Positions 7,479-16,302 of a stretch of 64,000 nt of DNA are shown piece after piece. The notes beneath the pieces are model-generated. The model was not told where the DNA came from, did no database searches, and was given only the letters and a program-made list of their open reading frames with translations. The first letter of the stretch is position 1. Every line of letters starts with the position of its first letter. Source of the stretch: Nocardia sp. (lineage in GTDB: Bacteria > Actinomycetota > Actinomycetes > Mycobacteriales > Mycobacteriaceae); the NCBI RefSeq assembly GCF_025465275.1, contig NZ_JAODNK010000216.1, forward strand, positions 1 to 64,000, written 5' to 3'. A program made the translations under genes and the position numbers.

Positions 7479-9228
7479 CGGGCTGGGCGTAATTTCCACC
7501 GCCACCGCGCAATTCCATGAGGGTTTGACCGTATTGACCGGTGAGACCGGTGCGGGCAAGACGATGGTGGTGACGAGCCTGCACCTGCTCAGCGGGGCTC
7601 GCGCCGATCCGGGGCGGGTGCGTCTGGGCGCCTCCCGCGCGGTGGTCGAAGGCCGCTTCACCGTCGACGATGTGCACGAGGGTGCCATTGCCGAGGTCGA
7701 GGAGGTGCTCGAATCCTCCGGCGCCGAACGTGACGACGACGGCAGCATTATCGCAGTCCGCACGGTGGGCAGCGACGGTCGTTCCCGCGCGCATCTGGGT
7801 GGCCGCGGCGTTCCCGCCTCGGTGCTCTCGGATTTCACGACACCGCTGCTGACGGTGCACGGTCAGAACGATCAGCTGCGCCTGCAGCGACCGGATCAGC
7901 AGCTGCACGCACTGGATCAGTTCGCCTCGGATTCGGTTGCCGGACTGCTGAAGAAGTACCAGAAGGTCCGCCGCGTCTGGCTGGACGCGCGCAATCAGCT
8001 GGTCGAGCGCACCGCCCGCAGCCGGGAATTGGCCCTCGAGGCCGATCACCTCACCCAGTCATTGAACGAAATCGATGCCGTCGCACCGGAACCCGGTGAG
8101 GACGAGCGTCTTGTCGCCGAGGTACACCGGCTGTCGGACCTGGATTCGCTGCGCGAGGCGGCCTCGGCGGCGCACGATGCGCTCGCCGGTCCCTCCGACA
8201 CGCCCGGCGAAGGTTCGGGTGCGCTGGATCTGCTCGGCACGGCCCGCGCGCGTATGGAAGCCGCCGATGATCCGGCCCTGGTAGGTCTGGCTCCCCGTCT
8301 GGGCGAGGCCATTTCGGTGGTGGTGGACCTGACCACCGAACTCAGCTCCTACCTGTCGGACCTGCCTTCGGATCCGGGCGCACTCGATTCCATGCTCACG
8401 CGTCAGGCTGAACTGAAGACACTGACGAGGAAGTACGCGCCGGATATCGACGGCGTCATCAAGTGGGCCGATGAATCCCGCCTGCGTCTGGCCTCTCTCG
8501 ATGTTTCCGAGGAGGCGCTGGCCGCGCTGGCCGCGGAGGTCGAAACCGCGGCGGTGAAGGTTCGCGAGGCCGCCCGCAAACTCACCGCCGCCCGTGCCAA
8601 GGCGGCGGGCAAGCTGGCCACCGCCGTCAGCACCGAGCTCGGCGGTCTGGCCATGGGCCGGGCGCGGCTCGAGGTCATAGTGCAGCCGGTGCCTGCGGGA
8701 CTGCAGGATTCCGCTCCGCTCAGCATCGACGGCAAGGAATTGCACGCCGGTTCCACCGGTGTGGACGAGGCCGAGTTCCGGCTCGCCGCGCATTCCGGTG
8801 CGCAGCCACTTCCCTTGAGCAAGAGCGCTTCCGGCGGTGAGCTCTCCCGCATCATGCTGGCCCTGGAAGTGGTGCTGGCCAGCTCCGAACACGGCACCAC
8901 CATGGTTTTCGATGAGGTGGACGCCGGTGTCGGTGGCCGCGCGGCCGTCGAAATCGGCCGCCGCCTGGCCAGATTGGCGCGCACCCATCAGGTCATCGTG
9001 GTCACCCACCTGCCGCAGGTGGCCGCCTTCGCCGACACCCACCTGGTGGTCGACAAGGTGGATGACGGCAAGGGGGTCAATTCCGGCGTCCGGTCTCTCA
9101 CCCGTGACGAGCGGGTAGTCGAATTGGCCCGCATGCTGGCCGGTCTCGACGACACCGAAACCGGCCGTGCACACGCCTGGGAGCTGCTGACCACGGCGGA
9201 CGCCGAAAAGGTGACCGCCGCCAGCTGA
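7456..9228 (+). CDS. recN: DNA repair protein RecN
   Basis: A 590-residue SMC-like ATPase acting in double-strand break repair. The Walker A loop GETGAGKT is at residues 29-36, a long helical middle (about 150-370) forms the coiled coil, the ABC signature is SASGGELSR, and Walker B is MVFDEVDAGVGG. The GTG at 7456 has a GGAGAG SD 5 bases upstream and gives the usual RecN opening LTEIRIDGLG; a start 39 bases upstream would only add basic residues. It overlaps nadK by 23 bases, so translational coupling is likely. Confidence 0.95.
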   Translation: MLTEIRIDGLGVISTATAQFHEGLTVLTGETGAGKTMVVTSLHLLSGARADPGRVRLGASRAVVEGRFTVDDVHEGAIAEVEEVLESSGAERDDDGSIIAVRTVGSDGRSRAHLGGRGVPASVLSDFTTPLLTVHGQNDQLRLQRPDQQLHALDQFASDSVAGLLKKYQKVRRVWLDARNQLVERTARSRELALEADHLTQSLNEIDAVAPEPGEDERLVAEVHRLSDLDSLREAASAAHDALAGPSDTPGEGSGALDLLGTARARMEAADDPALVGLAPRLGEAISVVVDLTTELSSYLSDLPSDPGALDSMLTRQAELKTLTRKYAPDIDGVIKWADESRLRLASLDVSEEALAALAAEVETAAVKVREAARKLTAARAKAAGKLATAVSTELGGLAMGRARLEVIVQPVPAGLQDSAPLSIDGKELHAGSTGVDEAEFRLAAHSGAQPLPLSKSASGGELSRIMLALEVVLASSEHGTTMVFDEVDAGVGGRAAVEIGRRLARLARTHQVIVVTHLPQVAAFADTHLVVDKVDDGKGVNSGVRSLTRDERVVELARMLAGLDDTETGRAHAWELLTTADAEKVTAAS

Positions 9229-9244
9229 CCCGCCCCGGTCCGGA

Positions 9245-9901
9245 TCAATCCGCTTGGGGGGCTTCGGCTTCGGCGAGGGCGGCACGGACCAGAGCGCGGG
9301 CCGACCACACCATGAGATCGGTCGCGGCCTCCGGGCTGAGGCCCAGCACGTCCTGGGTACTGACCAGCGGCTCGATTCCGAAAACCAGCGCGGCCGCATC
9401 GATCAGCCGGTCGAGCTGGGCGGGTGTCAGGCGCTCGGACAGGGGCTCCAACGCGGCACGGGCCATACGCAGGCGAGTGGTGCCGCGGGTGGGCACACGG
9501 TCGGATTCGGGGAGCTCCGCCTGTTCGAACCAGCGGTCGAGAATGGCGCGCAAAACGGTGCGCCAGAGGAACTCGTCGGCGAATTGCATGGCGGCGGTGG
9601 AGCGGATGACGGTTTCGATGCGCTGCTCGGCATCACCGGTGAGGTTGTCGACAACCTTGAGGAAATCGCCGCGCAGGGTTTGTTCGCGGGTGGCCAGTTC
9701 GGCCCAGAGCGATTGCGGATTGGGGAAGTAGCGGTAGGCGGTGGCCGGAGAAACCCGGGCTGCCTCGGCGACCTCGGGGATCGAGGGGGAGCGGCCGTCC
9801 TTCGCGAGGGCGATCGCGGCCTCCAGCAGCGCCTCCCGGGTCCGGGTTTTCTGATTCTGTCTTCCACTCGTGAGAAATTTCTCTTGACGTGAGACACTCA
9901 T
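9245..9901 (-). CDS. TetR/AcrR-family transcriptional regulator
   Basis: A 218-residue regulator with an N-terminal HTH (about residues 22-65: ALLEAAIALAKDG ... IPEVAEAARVSPATAYRYFPN) and an all-helical ligand domain. The recognition helix pattern ATAYRYF is typical of the family. It is divergent from the SnoaL-like gene at 9949, whose promoter it overlaps, so it most likely controls that gene and itself. Ligand unknown. Confidence 0.85.
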   Translation of the reverse strand: MSVSRQEKFLTSGRQNQKTRTREALLEAAIALAKDGRSPSIPEVAEAARVSPATAYRYFPNPQSLWAELATREQTLRGDFLKVVDNLTGDAEQRIETVIRSTAAMQFADEFLWRTVLRAILDRWFEQAELPESDRVPTRGTTRLRMARAALEPLSERLTPAQLDRLIDAAALVFGIEPLVSTQDVLGLSPEAATDLMVWSARALVRAALAEAEAPQAD

Positions 9902-9912
9902 ATCACGAAGAT
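9884..9912 (+). promoter_or_regulatory. Candidate promoter/operator for the SnoaL-like gene
   Basis: TTGACG (9884-9889), a 17-base spacer and GAAGAT (9907-9912) fit a sigma70-type promoter reading right. A 5-bp inverted repeat CGTGA...TCACG lies across it and across the TetR start codon. Repression by the TetR protein is inference. Confidence 0.4.
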
Positions 9913-9948
9913 AGCAGAGTCGCACGAAACTAGGGAGAGGGGCCCGTG

Positions 9949-10365
9949 ATGACTCAGGATGAGATGGAAGCGATTTTCGATCGCCATGCCGCCGCGGAGG
10001 CGGGGAAGGATGTCGAAACGCTGCTGGACACGCTCGCTGTCGACATCGAACACGATATCGTCGGCGATCCGGCCGGCGTGCTGCACGAGCGAGAGGCCAT
10101 CGGGCAGCGCTACCGCGCACTGTTCGAATCGCTCGACGAGGACAAATTCGAAACGCTGAAGCGGTACTACGGGGACGACTTCATGGTCGACGAATCCCAT
10201 TGGTACGGAAGGGTTCCCGGAACCTTCCTGGGGATCCCGGGCGGCAATCGCCCGGTGGATTTCCGCATCCTGCACGTGTGCGAATTCCGCGACGGCAAGA
10301 TGAGCCGCGAGAACGTCTGGCTGGATGTCGCCGCCATCGTCCAGCAACTCGCACCGGCCCAGTGA
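9949..10365 (+). CDS. SnoaL-like / NTF2-fold protein
   Basis: A 138-residue protein with the cone-shaped NTF2-like fold signature: an N-terminal helix, HERE-type loop after a DIEHDIVG segment, then beta strands ending FRILHVCEFRDGKMSRENVW. Members are polyketide cyclases, isomerases or small ligand carriers, so a precise role cannot be stated. The ATG at 9949 is preceded by GGGAGAGGG; a GTG three bases upstream is equally possible. Probably repressed by the divergent TetR gene. Confidence 0.75.
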   Translation: MTQDEMEAIFDRHAAAEAGKDVETLLDTLAVDIEHDIVGDPAGVLHEREAIGQRYRALFESLDEDKFETLKRYYGDDFMVDESHWYGRVPGTFLGIPGGNRPVDFRILHVCEFRDGKMSRENVWLDVAAIVQQLAPAQ

Positions 10366-10400
10366 TTCGCACCGGCTCGTCGAACAGGAAGAGAACGAAC

Positions 10401-10646
10401 ATGATTCGTATCGGTCGTCTTGTGACAGCCGCGATTTTCGTGGGCGCGCTTGTCACCGGTGTCGCGGCCGGCGCCTCGGCCACCCCGTCGATCGGCATCG
10501 TGCGGGCGGCGGAGCCGGAACCCTTGGGGCCGTTCGTTCAGCAGGCCGAATGCCTCGGCCGCGGTAATCGGGGCATGGAGAACGACGAGTGGAATGATTA
10601 CGACTGCGTCGGCGGTCCGGGCGCCTGGTGGGTCCAGCCGAAGTAA
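10401..10646 (+). CDS. Small exported protein
   Basis: An 81-residue protein with a clear Sec signal: basic MIRIGR start, hydrophobic core LVTAAIFVGALVTGVAAG and a signal-peptidase site near ASA-TP at about residue 28. The mature part of about 54 residues has two cysteines that could form one disulfide, and ends in a Trp-rich VGGPGAWW stretch. I do not recognise a domain. ATG 10401 has an AGGAAGAG SD. It may be co-transcribed with the SnoaL-like gene 35 bases upstream. Confidence 0.7.
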   Translation: MIRIGRLVTAAIFVGALVTGVAAGASATPSIGIVRAAEPEPLGPFVQQAECLGRGNRGMENDEWNDYDCVGGPGAWWVQPK

Positions 10647-10668
10647 CCATCGATCCCCGGCAAAACAA

Positions 10669-10697
10669 CGCACCCCCGGACCGGATCCGGGGGTGCG
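10669..10697 (-). terminator. Intrinsic terminator, mainly for the SRPBCC gene
   Basis: A 12-bp perfect inverted repeat (10669-10680 with 10686-10697, 5-base loop). On the minus strand it is followed by TTGTTTT, so it should end the leftward SRPBCC transcript. On the plus strand the T-run is missing, but the same hairpin may slow the small exported-protein transcript. Confidence 0.75.
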
Positions 10698-10713
10698 GTG
10701 GTGTTGGTGAGAC

Positions 10714-11133
10714 CTACTTGACGGCCTTGCGGGCGCCGGCGAGGAATGCGTTGATCAGACCCTTGAGCCCGACCTCGAGGGCCTTGGCCGGAATGGGCAG
10801 GCTGGGCTCGGACTCCATGGTGTAGACCACCCGGGTGCCGCCGGGTGCGTCGGCGAAGGTGATGGTGCCGACGTGGCGCTTGACGGGCGCGCCCTTGATG
10901 ATGCGGTAGACCATGCGCTCACCGGGGACCAGTTCCATGGTCTCCTCGGTGATACCCAGACCGGCGAGGCCGATCTTGTACTGGGCGCCGACCCCGGACT
11001 GGCTGCTTACGCCCGGCTTGATGAGCGAAATCTGAACCGGCAGAAACGAGCTGAGGGCGTCTCGGTCGGTGAAAAGCTTGTAGACGACATCGCGCGGGGC
11101 GGACAGGACTGTATCGACGGTGGTGCTGGCCAT
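10714..11133 (-). CDS. SRPBCC (START-like) lipid-binding-fold protein
   Basis: A 139-residue protein with the polyketide cyclase/dehydrase-like SRPBCC pattern: N-terminal TVDTVLSAPRDVVYKLFTD, a beta-rich centre with ERMVYRII and GTRVVYTMES, and a long C-terminal helix. Such proteins bind hydrophobic ligands; the ligand here is unknown. ATG 11133 has an AGGAGA SD eight bases upstream. It is divergent from steA and ends at a strong hairpin. Confidence 0.8.
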   Translation of the reverse strand: MASTTVDTVLSAPRDVVYKLFTDRDALSSFLPVQISLIKPGVSSQSGVGAQYKIGLAGLGITEETMELVPGERMVYRIIKGAPVKRHVGTITFADAPGGTRVVYTMESEPSLPIPAKALEVGLKGLINAFLAGARKAVK

Positions 11134-11297
11134 AACGGTGGGTCTCCTCTCGAACCGTGGCTCGGAGCTTATCGTTACCGCCGGGTAAGAAGACAGTCCC
11201 GTCTGGGACATTCCGCCGCTCGCATCACTGTGACGAATGCCGAACGGTCGGCGCGCCTCCACCAATGGTTGAGACTTTGCGGTAAAGATCGATCGTT

Positions 11298-12509
11298 ATG
11301 AAGATGCTGGCCCTGCTGTCGCGTAGCACCGAAACGCTCCCCGGAATCGTCGGGATGGCCCGGGTCGACCGCAACACCAGGCGTCTGCTGCAGCGCGTGG
11401 GACCGGGTGATGTGGTCGTCCTGGACGAAATGGACCTGGATCGGCTCACCGCCGACCGGCTCGTCGAGGCCGGCGTGGCCGCGGTCGTGAACGCCTCGCC
11501 GTCCATCTCCGGCCGCTACCCGAACCTGGGGCCGGAAGTGCTGGTGGCCAATGGAATTCTGCTGCTGGACACGCTCAGCTCCGATGTTTTCAAGAAGATC
11601 AAGGACGGCACCAAGGTCCGCATCGACGGCAGTGTCATCTATGCCGACAAGCTGACGAAGAAGGATCCGGACGCCCTCGTCGAAGGCATCGAGCTCACCG
11701 AATCGAGCATTGCCGAGCGCATGATCGAGGCCCGTAACGGGCTGGCCGATCATCTGGAAGCGTTCGCGGGCAACACCATCGAGTTCATCCGCACCGAAAG
11801 TTCGTTGCTCATCGACGGAATCGGGGTGCCGGAAGTCGCGATCGATATGAAGAAGCGGCATGTCGTGGTTGTCGCAGACGGTCCCGAGCACGTGGATGAC
11901 CTCAAGCGCATCAAGCCGTTCATCAAGGAGTACGCGCCGATCCTCATCGGTGTGGGCCGCGGCGCGGATACCCTGACCCGCCACGGATATCGCCCCGACC
12001 TGATCGTCGGCGATCCGGAGGAGATCACCGCCACCACGCTCAAATGTGGTGCGGAGGTGATCCTGCCGGCCGATACCGACGGGCACGCAAAGGGTTTGGA
12101 GCGCATCCAGGATCTGGGCATCGGCGCGACCACCTTCCCGTCCTCGGGCGCGCCCGCCGATCTGGCGCTGCTGCTGGCTGATCATCACGGTGCGACGCTG
12201 ATCGTCACCGTGGGCGCCGCCGCCTCGCTGGACGACTTCTTCGACCGCGGCCGCCGCGATTCCAATCCGGCCACCTTCCTGACCCGTTTGAAAATGGGCA
12301 CCAAGCTCATGGACGCGAATGCCGTTGCGGCGCTGTACCGGCACCGCGGTTCCGGCTGGGCGGTCGCGATGGTGGTGATGGCTGCGCTGGTGGCCATGAT
12401 CGTGGTGCTGCTGGCTACGAATATGGGTGGTGAAGCCGCGACCTGGATGACCGAAACCTGGCATCGCGGCTCGCACTGGATACAGGTTCAGCTCGATCAG
12501 CACAGGTAG
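11298..12509 (+). CDS. steA: SteA-like cytokinesis protein (TPK-like domain, C-terminal membrane segment)
   Basis: A 403-residue homologue of Rv1697 and of corynebacterial SteA. The central domain has the thiamin-pyrophosphokinase-like pattern with VVVVADGPEH and RPDLIVGDPEE. A single membrane helix lies near the C-terminus (about residues 350-375). In Corynebacterium glutamicum SteA and SteB act in the RipC-FtsEX cell-separation pathway at the septum, and the present pair has the same order with a 7-bp gap. Weak TAAAGA box and no SD before ATG 11298. Head of a steA-steB unit between recN and pyrG. Confidence 0.88.
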   Translation: MKMLALLSRSTETLPGIVGMARVDRNTRRLLQRVGPGDVVVLDEMDLDRLTADRLVEAGVAAVVNASPSISGRYPNLGPEVLVANGILLLDTLSSDVFKKIKDGTKVRIDGSVIYADKLTKKDPDALVEGIELTESSIAERMIEARNGLADHLEAFAGNTIEFIRTESSLLIDGIGVPEVAIDMKKRHVVVVADGPEHVDDLKRIKPFIKEYAPILIGVGRGADTLTRHGYRPDLIVGDPEEITATTLKCGAEVILPADTDGHAKGLERIQDLGIGATTFPSSGAPADLALLLADHHGATLIVTVGAAASLDDFFDRGRRDSNPATFLTRLKMGTKLMDANAVAALYRHRGSGWAVAMVVMAALVAMIVVLLATNMGGEAATWMTETWHRGSHWIQVQLDQHR

Positions 12510-12516
12510 GGGACAA

Positions 12517-13437
12517 GTGATTTCTTTTCGCCACCACGCCGTTTCGATCGCCGCCATCTTCCTGGCCCTCGCGGTCGGCGTGGTGCTCGGCACCCGTACG
12601 CACAGCGACGGGTTGTTTCCGGGCACGGGGAATCGTCAGCAGGTCGACTCGCTGACCGCTGAGAACAGCAGGCTCACCGAACAATTGAAGGCCGCCGACG
12701 CCTTCCTGTCCGATGCGGCGGGCCGGGTGCTCGCCAACAGCCTCGCCACCAAGAGCGTGCTGCTGTTCACCACTCCCGATTCCGACAGCGCCGATGCCGA
12801 CGCCGTCACCGCGGCGCTCACCACGGCGGGCGCGGCGGTCACCGGGCGGGTCGCGCTGACCGGCGCCTTCACCGATTCCTCGGAGAGCGATCGGCTGCGC
12901 ACCGCGCTGACCAATGTCGTCCCGGCGGGCGCGCAGCTCAAGATCGATGCCGCCGACCAGGGCAGCCTGGCCGGTGATCTGCTGGGTCAGGTGCTGCTCA
13001 CCGATCCGGCCACCAATCAGCCGCGCGGCACCGAGCAGGAACGCGGCTTGGCGCTGGAGACGTTGCGTGGCGGCGGGTTCCTGACTTTCGCCGATGTACA
13101 GCCGGCGCAGCTGGCCGTCGTGGTGGCCGGTGACGGCGCGCGGGCCGGCGAGAACAATCGCGGCACCATCATCGCCAGGTTCGCCGCGGCATTGCGCACG
13201 CACAGTGCCGGGGTGGTGCTGGCGGGTCGCTACGGGGCTGCCGCGGGGCCCGGTCCGATCGCGGTGGCGCGTTCGGAAGCGCCGCTGGCAACGATCACCA
13301 CCGTGGACAATGTGGACCATGAGATCGGCCGCATCACCACCGTGCTCGGCCTCACTGAGCAGCTGAACGGTGGTACCGGGCGATACGGCACGGGCGACAA
13401 GGCGACCTCGCTCACAGTCGCCGCCATGCCGCACTGA
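12517..13437 (+). CDS. steB: SteB/MctB-type envelope protein
   Basis: A 306-residue protein with an N-terminal membrane anchor (about residues 8-26: VSIAAIFLALAVGVVLGT), a coiled-coil stretch (about 40-65, LTAENSRLTEQLKAAD), and an extracytoplasmic alpha/beta domain. It is the homologue of Rv1698, described as MctB in mycobacteria (copper resistance, pore activity reported) and SteB in corynebacteria (SteA partner in cell separation). The two literatures disagree on function; linkage to steA here favours the cell-separation role. GTG start at 12517 with AGGGGA ahead. Confidence 0.85.
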   Translation: MISFRHHAVSIAAIFLALAVGVVLGTRTHSDGLFPGTGNRQQVDSLTAENSRLTEQLKAADAFLSDAAGRVLANSLATKSVLLFTTPDSDSADADAVTAALTTAGAAVTGRVALTGAFTDSSESDRLRTALTNVVPAGAQLKIDAADQGSLAGDLLGQVLLTDPATNQPRGTEQERGLALETLRGGGFLTFADVQPAQLAVVVAGDGARAGENNRGTIIARFAAALRTHSAGVVLAGRYGAAAGPGPIAVARSEAPLATITTVDNVDHEIGRITTVLGLTEQLNGGTGRYGTGDKATSLTVAAMPH

Positions 13438-13521
13438 CCCATCGAGCCAATCACGGGCAATTTCGGCTCGGCGGATGCGCCCGGACTCGCGTGGCATTCG
13501 ATCGGCATCTCGAATCCGTGT

Positions 13522-13527
13522 TAACGT
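13522..13527 (+). promoter_or_regulatory. -10 box for pyrG, probable leaderless start
   Basis: TAACGT ends 8 bases before the pyrG GTG, and no SD is present in the short gap, so the pyrG mRNA probably begins at or within two bases of the start codon. Confidence 0.45.
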
Positions 13528-13535
13528 GAAGTCCC

Positions 13536-15254
13536 GTGGGTCAATCACGGATTCCGGCGCGCGCGGCCACGAAACACATCTTCGTCAGCGGTGGTGTCGC
13601 CTCTTCACTCGGCAAGGGTCTGACCGCCTCCAGCCTCGGTCAGCTGCTCACGTCACGCGGTTTGCGTGTCACGATGCAGAAGTTGGATCCGTACCTGAAC
13701 GTCGATCCCGGCACCATGAACCCTTTCCAGCACGGTGAGGTGTTCGTGACCGAGGACGGCGCGGAGACGGATCTCGACGTGGGTCATTACGAACGGTTCC
13801 TCGATCGCGATCTCTCGGGGATCGCGAATGTCACCACCGGCCAGATCTATTCGACGGTGATCGCCAAGGAACGTCGCGGCGAGTACCTCGGTGACACAGT
13901 GCAGGTCATCCCGCACATCACCGATGAGATCAAGAATCGCATCCAGGCCATGGCCGGGCCGGATCTGCACGGGCAGGTCCCGGATGTGGTCATCACCGAA
14001 ATCGGTGGCACCGTCGGCGATATCGAGTCGCAGCCTTTCCTCGAGGCGGCGCGGCAGATTCGGCACGACGTGGGTCGCGACAATTGCTTCTTCCTGCACG
14101 TCTCGCTGGTGCCCTACCTGGGTCCCTCGGGCGAGCTCAAGACGAAGCCGACCCAGCATTCGGTGGCGGCGCTGCGCAATATCGGTATCCAGCCCGATGC
14201 GCTGATTCTGCGTTGCGACCGTGAGGTGCCGCAGCCGCTCAAGAACAAGATCGCGCTCATGTGCGACGTGGAGGTGGATGCCTGCATCTCGACTCCCGAC
14301 GCGCCGTCGATCTACGACATTCCGAAGGTGCTGCACCGCGAGGGCCTGGACGCGTACGTGGTGCGCCGTTTGGGCCTGCCTTTCCGCGACGTGGACTGGA
14401 CGGTGTGGGGCGGCCTGCTGGATCGGGTGCACAACCCGCGCGAGCACGTCACCGTCGCGCTGGTCGGCAAGTACGTCGATCTGCCGGACGCCTACCTCTC
14501 GGTCACCGAGGCGCTGCGTGCGGGCGGTTTCGCCTCGCATTCCAAGGTCAATATCCGCTGGGTGCAGTCCGACGAGTGTGAGACCGAGGCCGGTGCGCGG
14601 GCGCATCTGCACGATGTGCACGCGGTACTGGTGCCCGGCGGCTTCGGCATCCGCGGCATCGAGGGCAAGGTCGGCGCGATCAAATACGCACGCACTCACG
14701 GCATTCCGCTGCTGGGTCTGTGCCTGGGCATGCAGTGCATGGTGATCGAGGCGGCGCGTTCGGTGGGTCTCACCGATGCCAACTCGACCGAATTCGAGCC
14801 GGACGTCAAGTATCCGGTCATCTCGACCATGGCCGATCAGCAGCAGGCCGTGGCCGGTGAGGCCGATCTCGGCGGCACCATGCGACTGGGCGCCTATCCG
14901 GCGATCCTGGACGCGGGTTCGGTGGTGGCGCAGGCCTACGGCGAGACCGAGGTGTCCGAGCGGCACCGGCATCGCTACGAGGTCAACAACACCTACCGCG
15001 ACAAGATCGCCAAGAGTGGTCTGAAGTTCAGCGGTACCTCCCCGGACGGCAAGCTGGTCGAATTCGTGGAGTTGCCGCAGGACAAGCATCCGTTCTTCGT
15101 CGCCACCCAGGCGCATCCGGAGCTCAAGTCGCGGCCGACCCGTCCGCATCCGCTGTTCGCGGCGCTGGTTTCGGCCGCCCTGAAATACAAGCTGGCCGAA
15201 CAGCTTCCGGTGGATCTCCCGGCCGAGGCTACTGAAAGCGAGAAAGTGAGCTAA
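13536..15254 (+). CDS. pyrG: CTP synthase
   Basis: A 572-residue enzyme aminating UTP to CTP with glutamine and ATP. The N-terminal synthetase domain has the P-loop VSGGVASSLGKG near residues 18-29 and the conserved KLDPYLNVDPGTMNPFQHGE stretch. The C-terminal class I glutamine amidotransferase domain has the nucleophile Cys396 in GLCLGMQC and the HPE of the triad in QAHPELKS. Length is normal for the family. A terminator follows directly, so pyrG may be a single-gene transcript. Confidence 0.97.
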   Translation: MGQSRIPARAATKHIFVSGGVASSLGKGLTASSLGQLLTSRGLRVTMQKLDPYLNVDPGTMNPFQHGEVFVTEDGAETDLDVGHYERFLDRDLSGIANVTTGQIYSTVIAKERRGEYLGDTVQVIPHITDEIKNRIQAMAGPDLHGQVPDVVITEIGGTVGDIESQPFLEAARQIRHDVGRDNCFFLHVSLVPYLGPSGELKTKPTQHSVAALRNIGIQPDALILRCDREVPQPLKNKIALMCDVEVDACISTPDAPSIYDIPKVLHREGLDAYVVRRLGLPFRDVDWTVWGGLLDRVHNPREHVTVALVGKYVDLPDAYLSVTEALRAGGFASHSKVNIRWVQSDECETEAGARAHLHDVHAVLVPGGFGIRGIEGKVGAIKYARTHGIPLLGLCLGMQCMVIEAARSVGLTDANSTEFEPDVKYPVISTMADQQQAVAGEADLGGTMRLGAYPAILDAGSVVAQAYGETEVSERHRHRYEVNNTYRDKIAKSGLKFSGTSPDGKLVEFVELPQDKHPFFVATQAHPELKSRPTRPHPLFAALVSAALKYKLAEQLPVDLPAEATESEKVS

Positions 15255-15272
15255 CCCGCGAGGCTGTCTCGC

Positions 15273-15301
15273 CGGAACTCTCGCTCCGCGAGAGTTCCGG
15301 T
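15273..15301 (+). terminator. Intrinsic terminator after pyrG
   Basis: A 12-bp perfect inverted repeat (15273-15284 with 15290-15301, 5-base loop) followed by TTTCTCGTGTTT. It separates pyrG from the Nudix gene. Confidence 0.85.
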
Positions 15302-15479
15302 TTCTCGTGTTTCACAAGGTGACTACTGATTTCGTTCGGTTGGGGTAACTCCCGGGGTACTCCCACAATGGTTCCAGCACCTAACCGCCGGCACGCGAAT
15401 GGTACGGCTGACGGCTCTTCACTGGGCGCTAAAGTTCCGGGGAGGCGGGAGAGCGAGGCGGGAAAGCTATGGTTGGCGC

Positions 15480-16124
15480 ATGGCTGAATCGGCGCCCGGA
15501 ACGCATGAATTCGACACCGTCTCGAGTCGCACCGTGTATTCGGGTGCGATCCTGGCCTTGCGGCTGGATCAGGTGGTCATGCCCGGCGGCAAGGTCGCCG
15601 AACGCGAGGTGATCGAACACCATGCCGCGGTTGCCGTCGCGGCGGTGGACGAGGACGACAATGTGGTGCTCATCAACCAGTACCGGCATCCGATCGGGCG
15701 GCGACTACTCGAGCTGCCCGCCGGATTGCTGGACAAACTGGGGGAGGACCCGCTCGAGGCCGCCAAGCGTGAGCTGGCCGAGGAGACCGGCCTCGCCGCC
15801 CGCGAATGGTCGGTGCTGGTCGATATCGCACTGTCCCCGGGCTTCACCGATGAGGCGCTGCGCATCTACCTGGCCTCCGGAATCTACGAAACCGAGCAGC
15901 CCGAGCCGGAATTGGAAGAGGCCGACCTGCAGGTGCTGCGGGTGCCGCTCGCCGAAGCGATGCGGGCCGCGCTCGCCGGCGAGATCACCAATGCGACAGC
16001 GGTCGCAGGTGTGACAGCGCTGATCGCCGCGCGCGCGAGTGGCGCAGAGCTGCGCCCGGCAGACGCGCCCTGGCCGGGCATGCCTACCGCCTTCCTGGAA
16101 CGCAAAGCGGCCCAGCGCGACTGA
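15480..16124 (+). CDS. Nudix hydrolase, ADP-ribose pyrophosphatase type
   Basis: A 214-residue Nudix enzyme. The Nudix box reads G-x5-E-x7-REL-AEETGL (GEDPLEAAKRELAEETG), preceded by the LPAGLLD loop typical of ADP-ribose pyrophosphatases. The M. tuberculosis homologue at the same position, Rv1700, hydrolyses ADP-ribose. The start is set at ATG 15480 because similarity begins at HEFDTVSSRTVYSG; earlier in-frame codons add a basic tail with no similarity. The last codons lie in a 24-bp duplication. Confidence 0.9.
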   Translation: MAESAPGTHEFDTVSSRTVYSGAILALRLDQVVMPGGKVAEREVIEHHAAVAVAAVDEDDNVVLINQYRHPIGRRLLELPAGLLDKLGEDPLEAAKRELAEETGLAAREWSVLVDIALSPGFTDEALRIYLASGIYETEQPEPELEEADLQVLRVPLAEAMRAALAGEITNATAVAGVTALIAARASGAELRPADAPWPGMPTAFLERKAAQRD

Positions 16125-16165
16125 TCTCGTCCACCCCGGCCGCGACTGATCTCGTCCACCCCGGC
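16117..16165. repeat. 24-bp direct duplication across the Nudix stop codon
   Basis: The 24-bp segment at 16117-16140 (starting GCGACTGATC) is repeated exactly at 16142-16165, one base apart. The first copy contains the Nudix stop codon. It looks like a recent slippage or unequal crossover event. Confidence 0.9.
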
Positions 16166-16173
16166 GCGCTTTT

Positions 16174-16207
16174 GGCCGGGATCCACCCCCGCTGCGAGAT
16201 CCCGGCC
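16174..16207. terminator. Hairpin between the Nudix gene and xerD
   Basis: A 10-bp perfect stem (16174-16183 with 16198-16207, 14-base loop) extended by flanking T and A runs with one bulge. It may terminate the Nudix transcript, though no clean T-run follows on either strand. Confidence 0.4.
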
Positions 16208-16290
16208 GAAAACATGCGGGGATGACGAGGGGCCTGCGTGAATCGGACGCGCGGGATTCGCGGTAGCGGTTGCCTGTCGGTGACTGCTGC

Positions 16291-16296
16291 CATGAT
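16291..16296 (+). promoter_or_regulatory. -10 box for xerD
   Basis: CATGAT ends 6 bases before GTG 16303, matching leaderless spacing and supporting that start. Confidence 0.4.
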
Positions 16297-16302
16297 GTGC
16301 AC

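Noticed and set aside
10201..10650. Alternative reading of the small exported protein with a longer N-terminus
   Set aside because: The upstream frame has no signal-peptide logic and starts inside the SnoaL-like gene.
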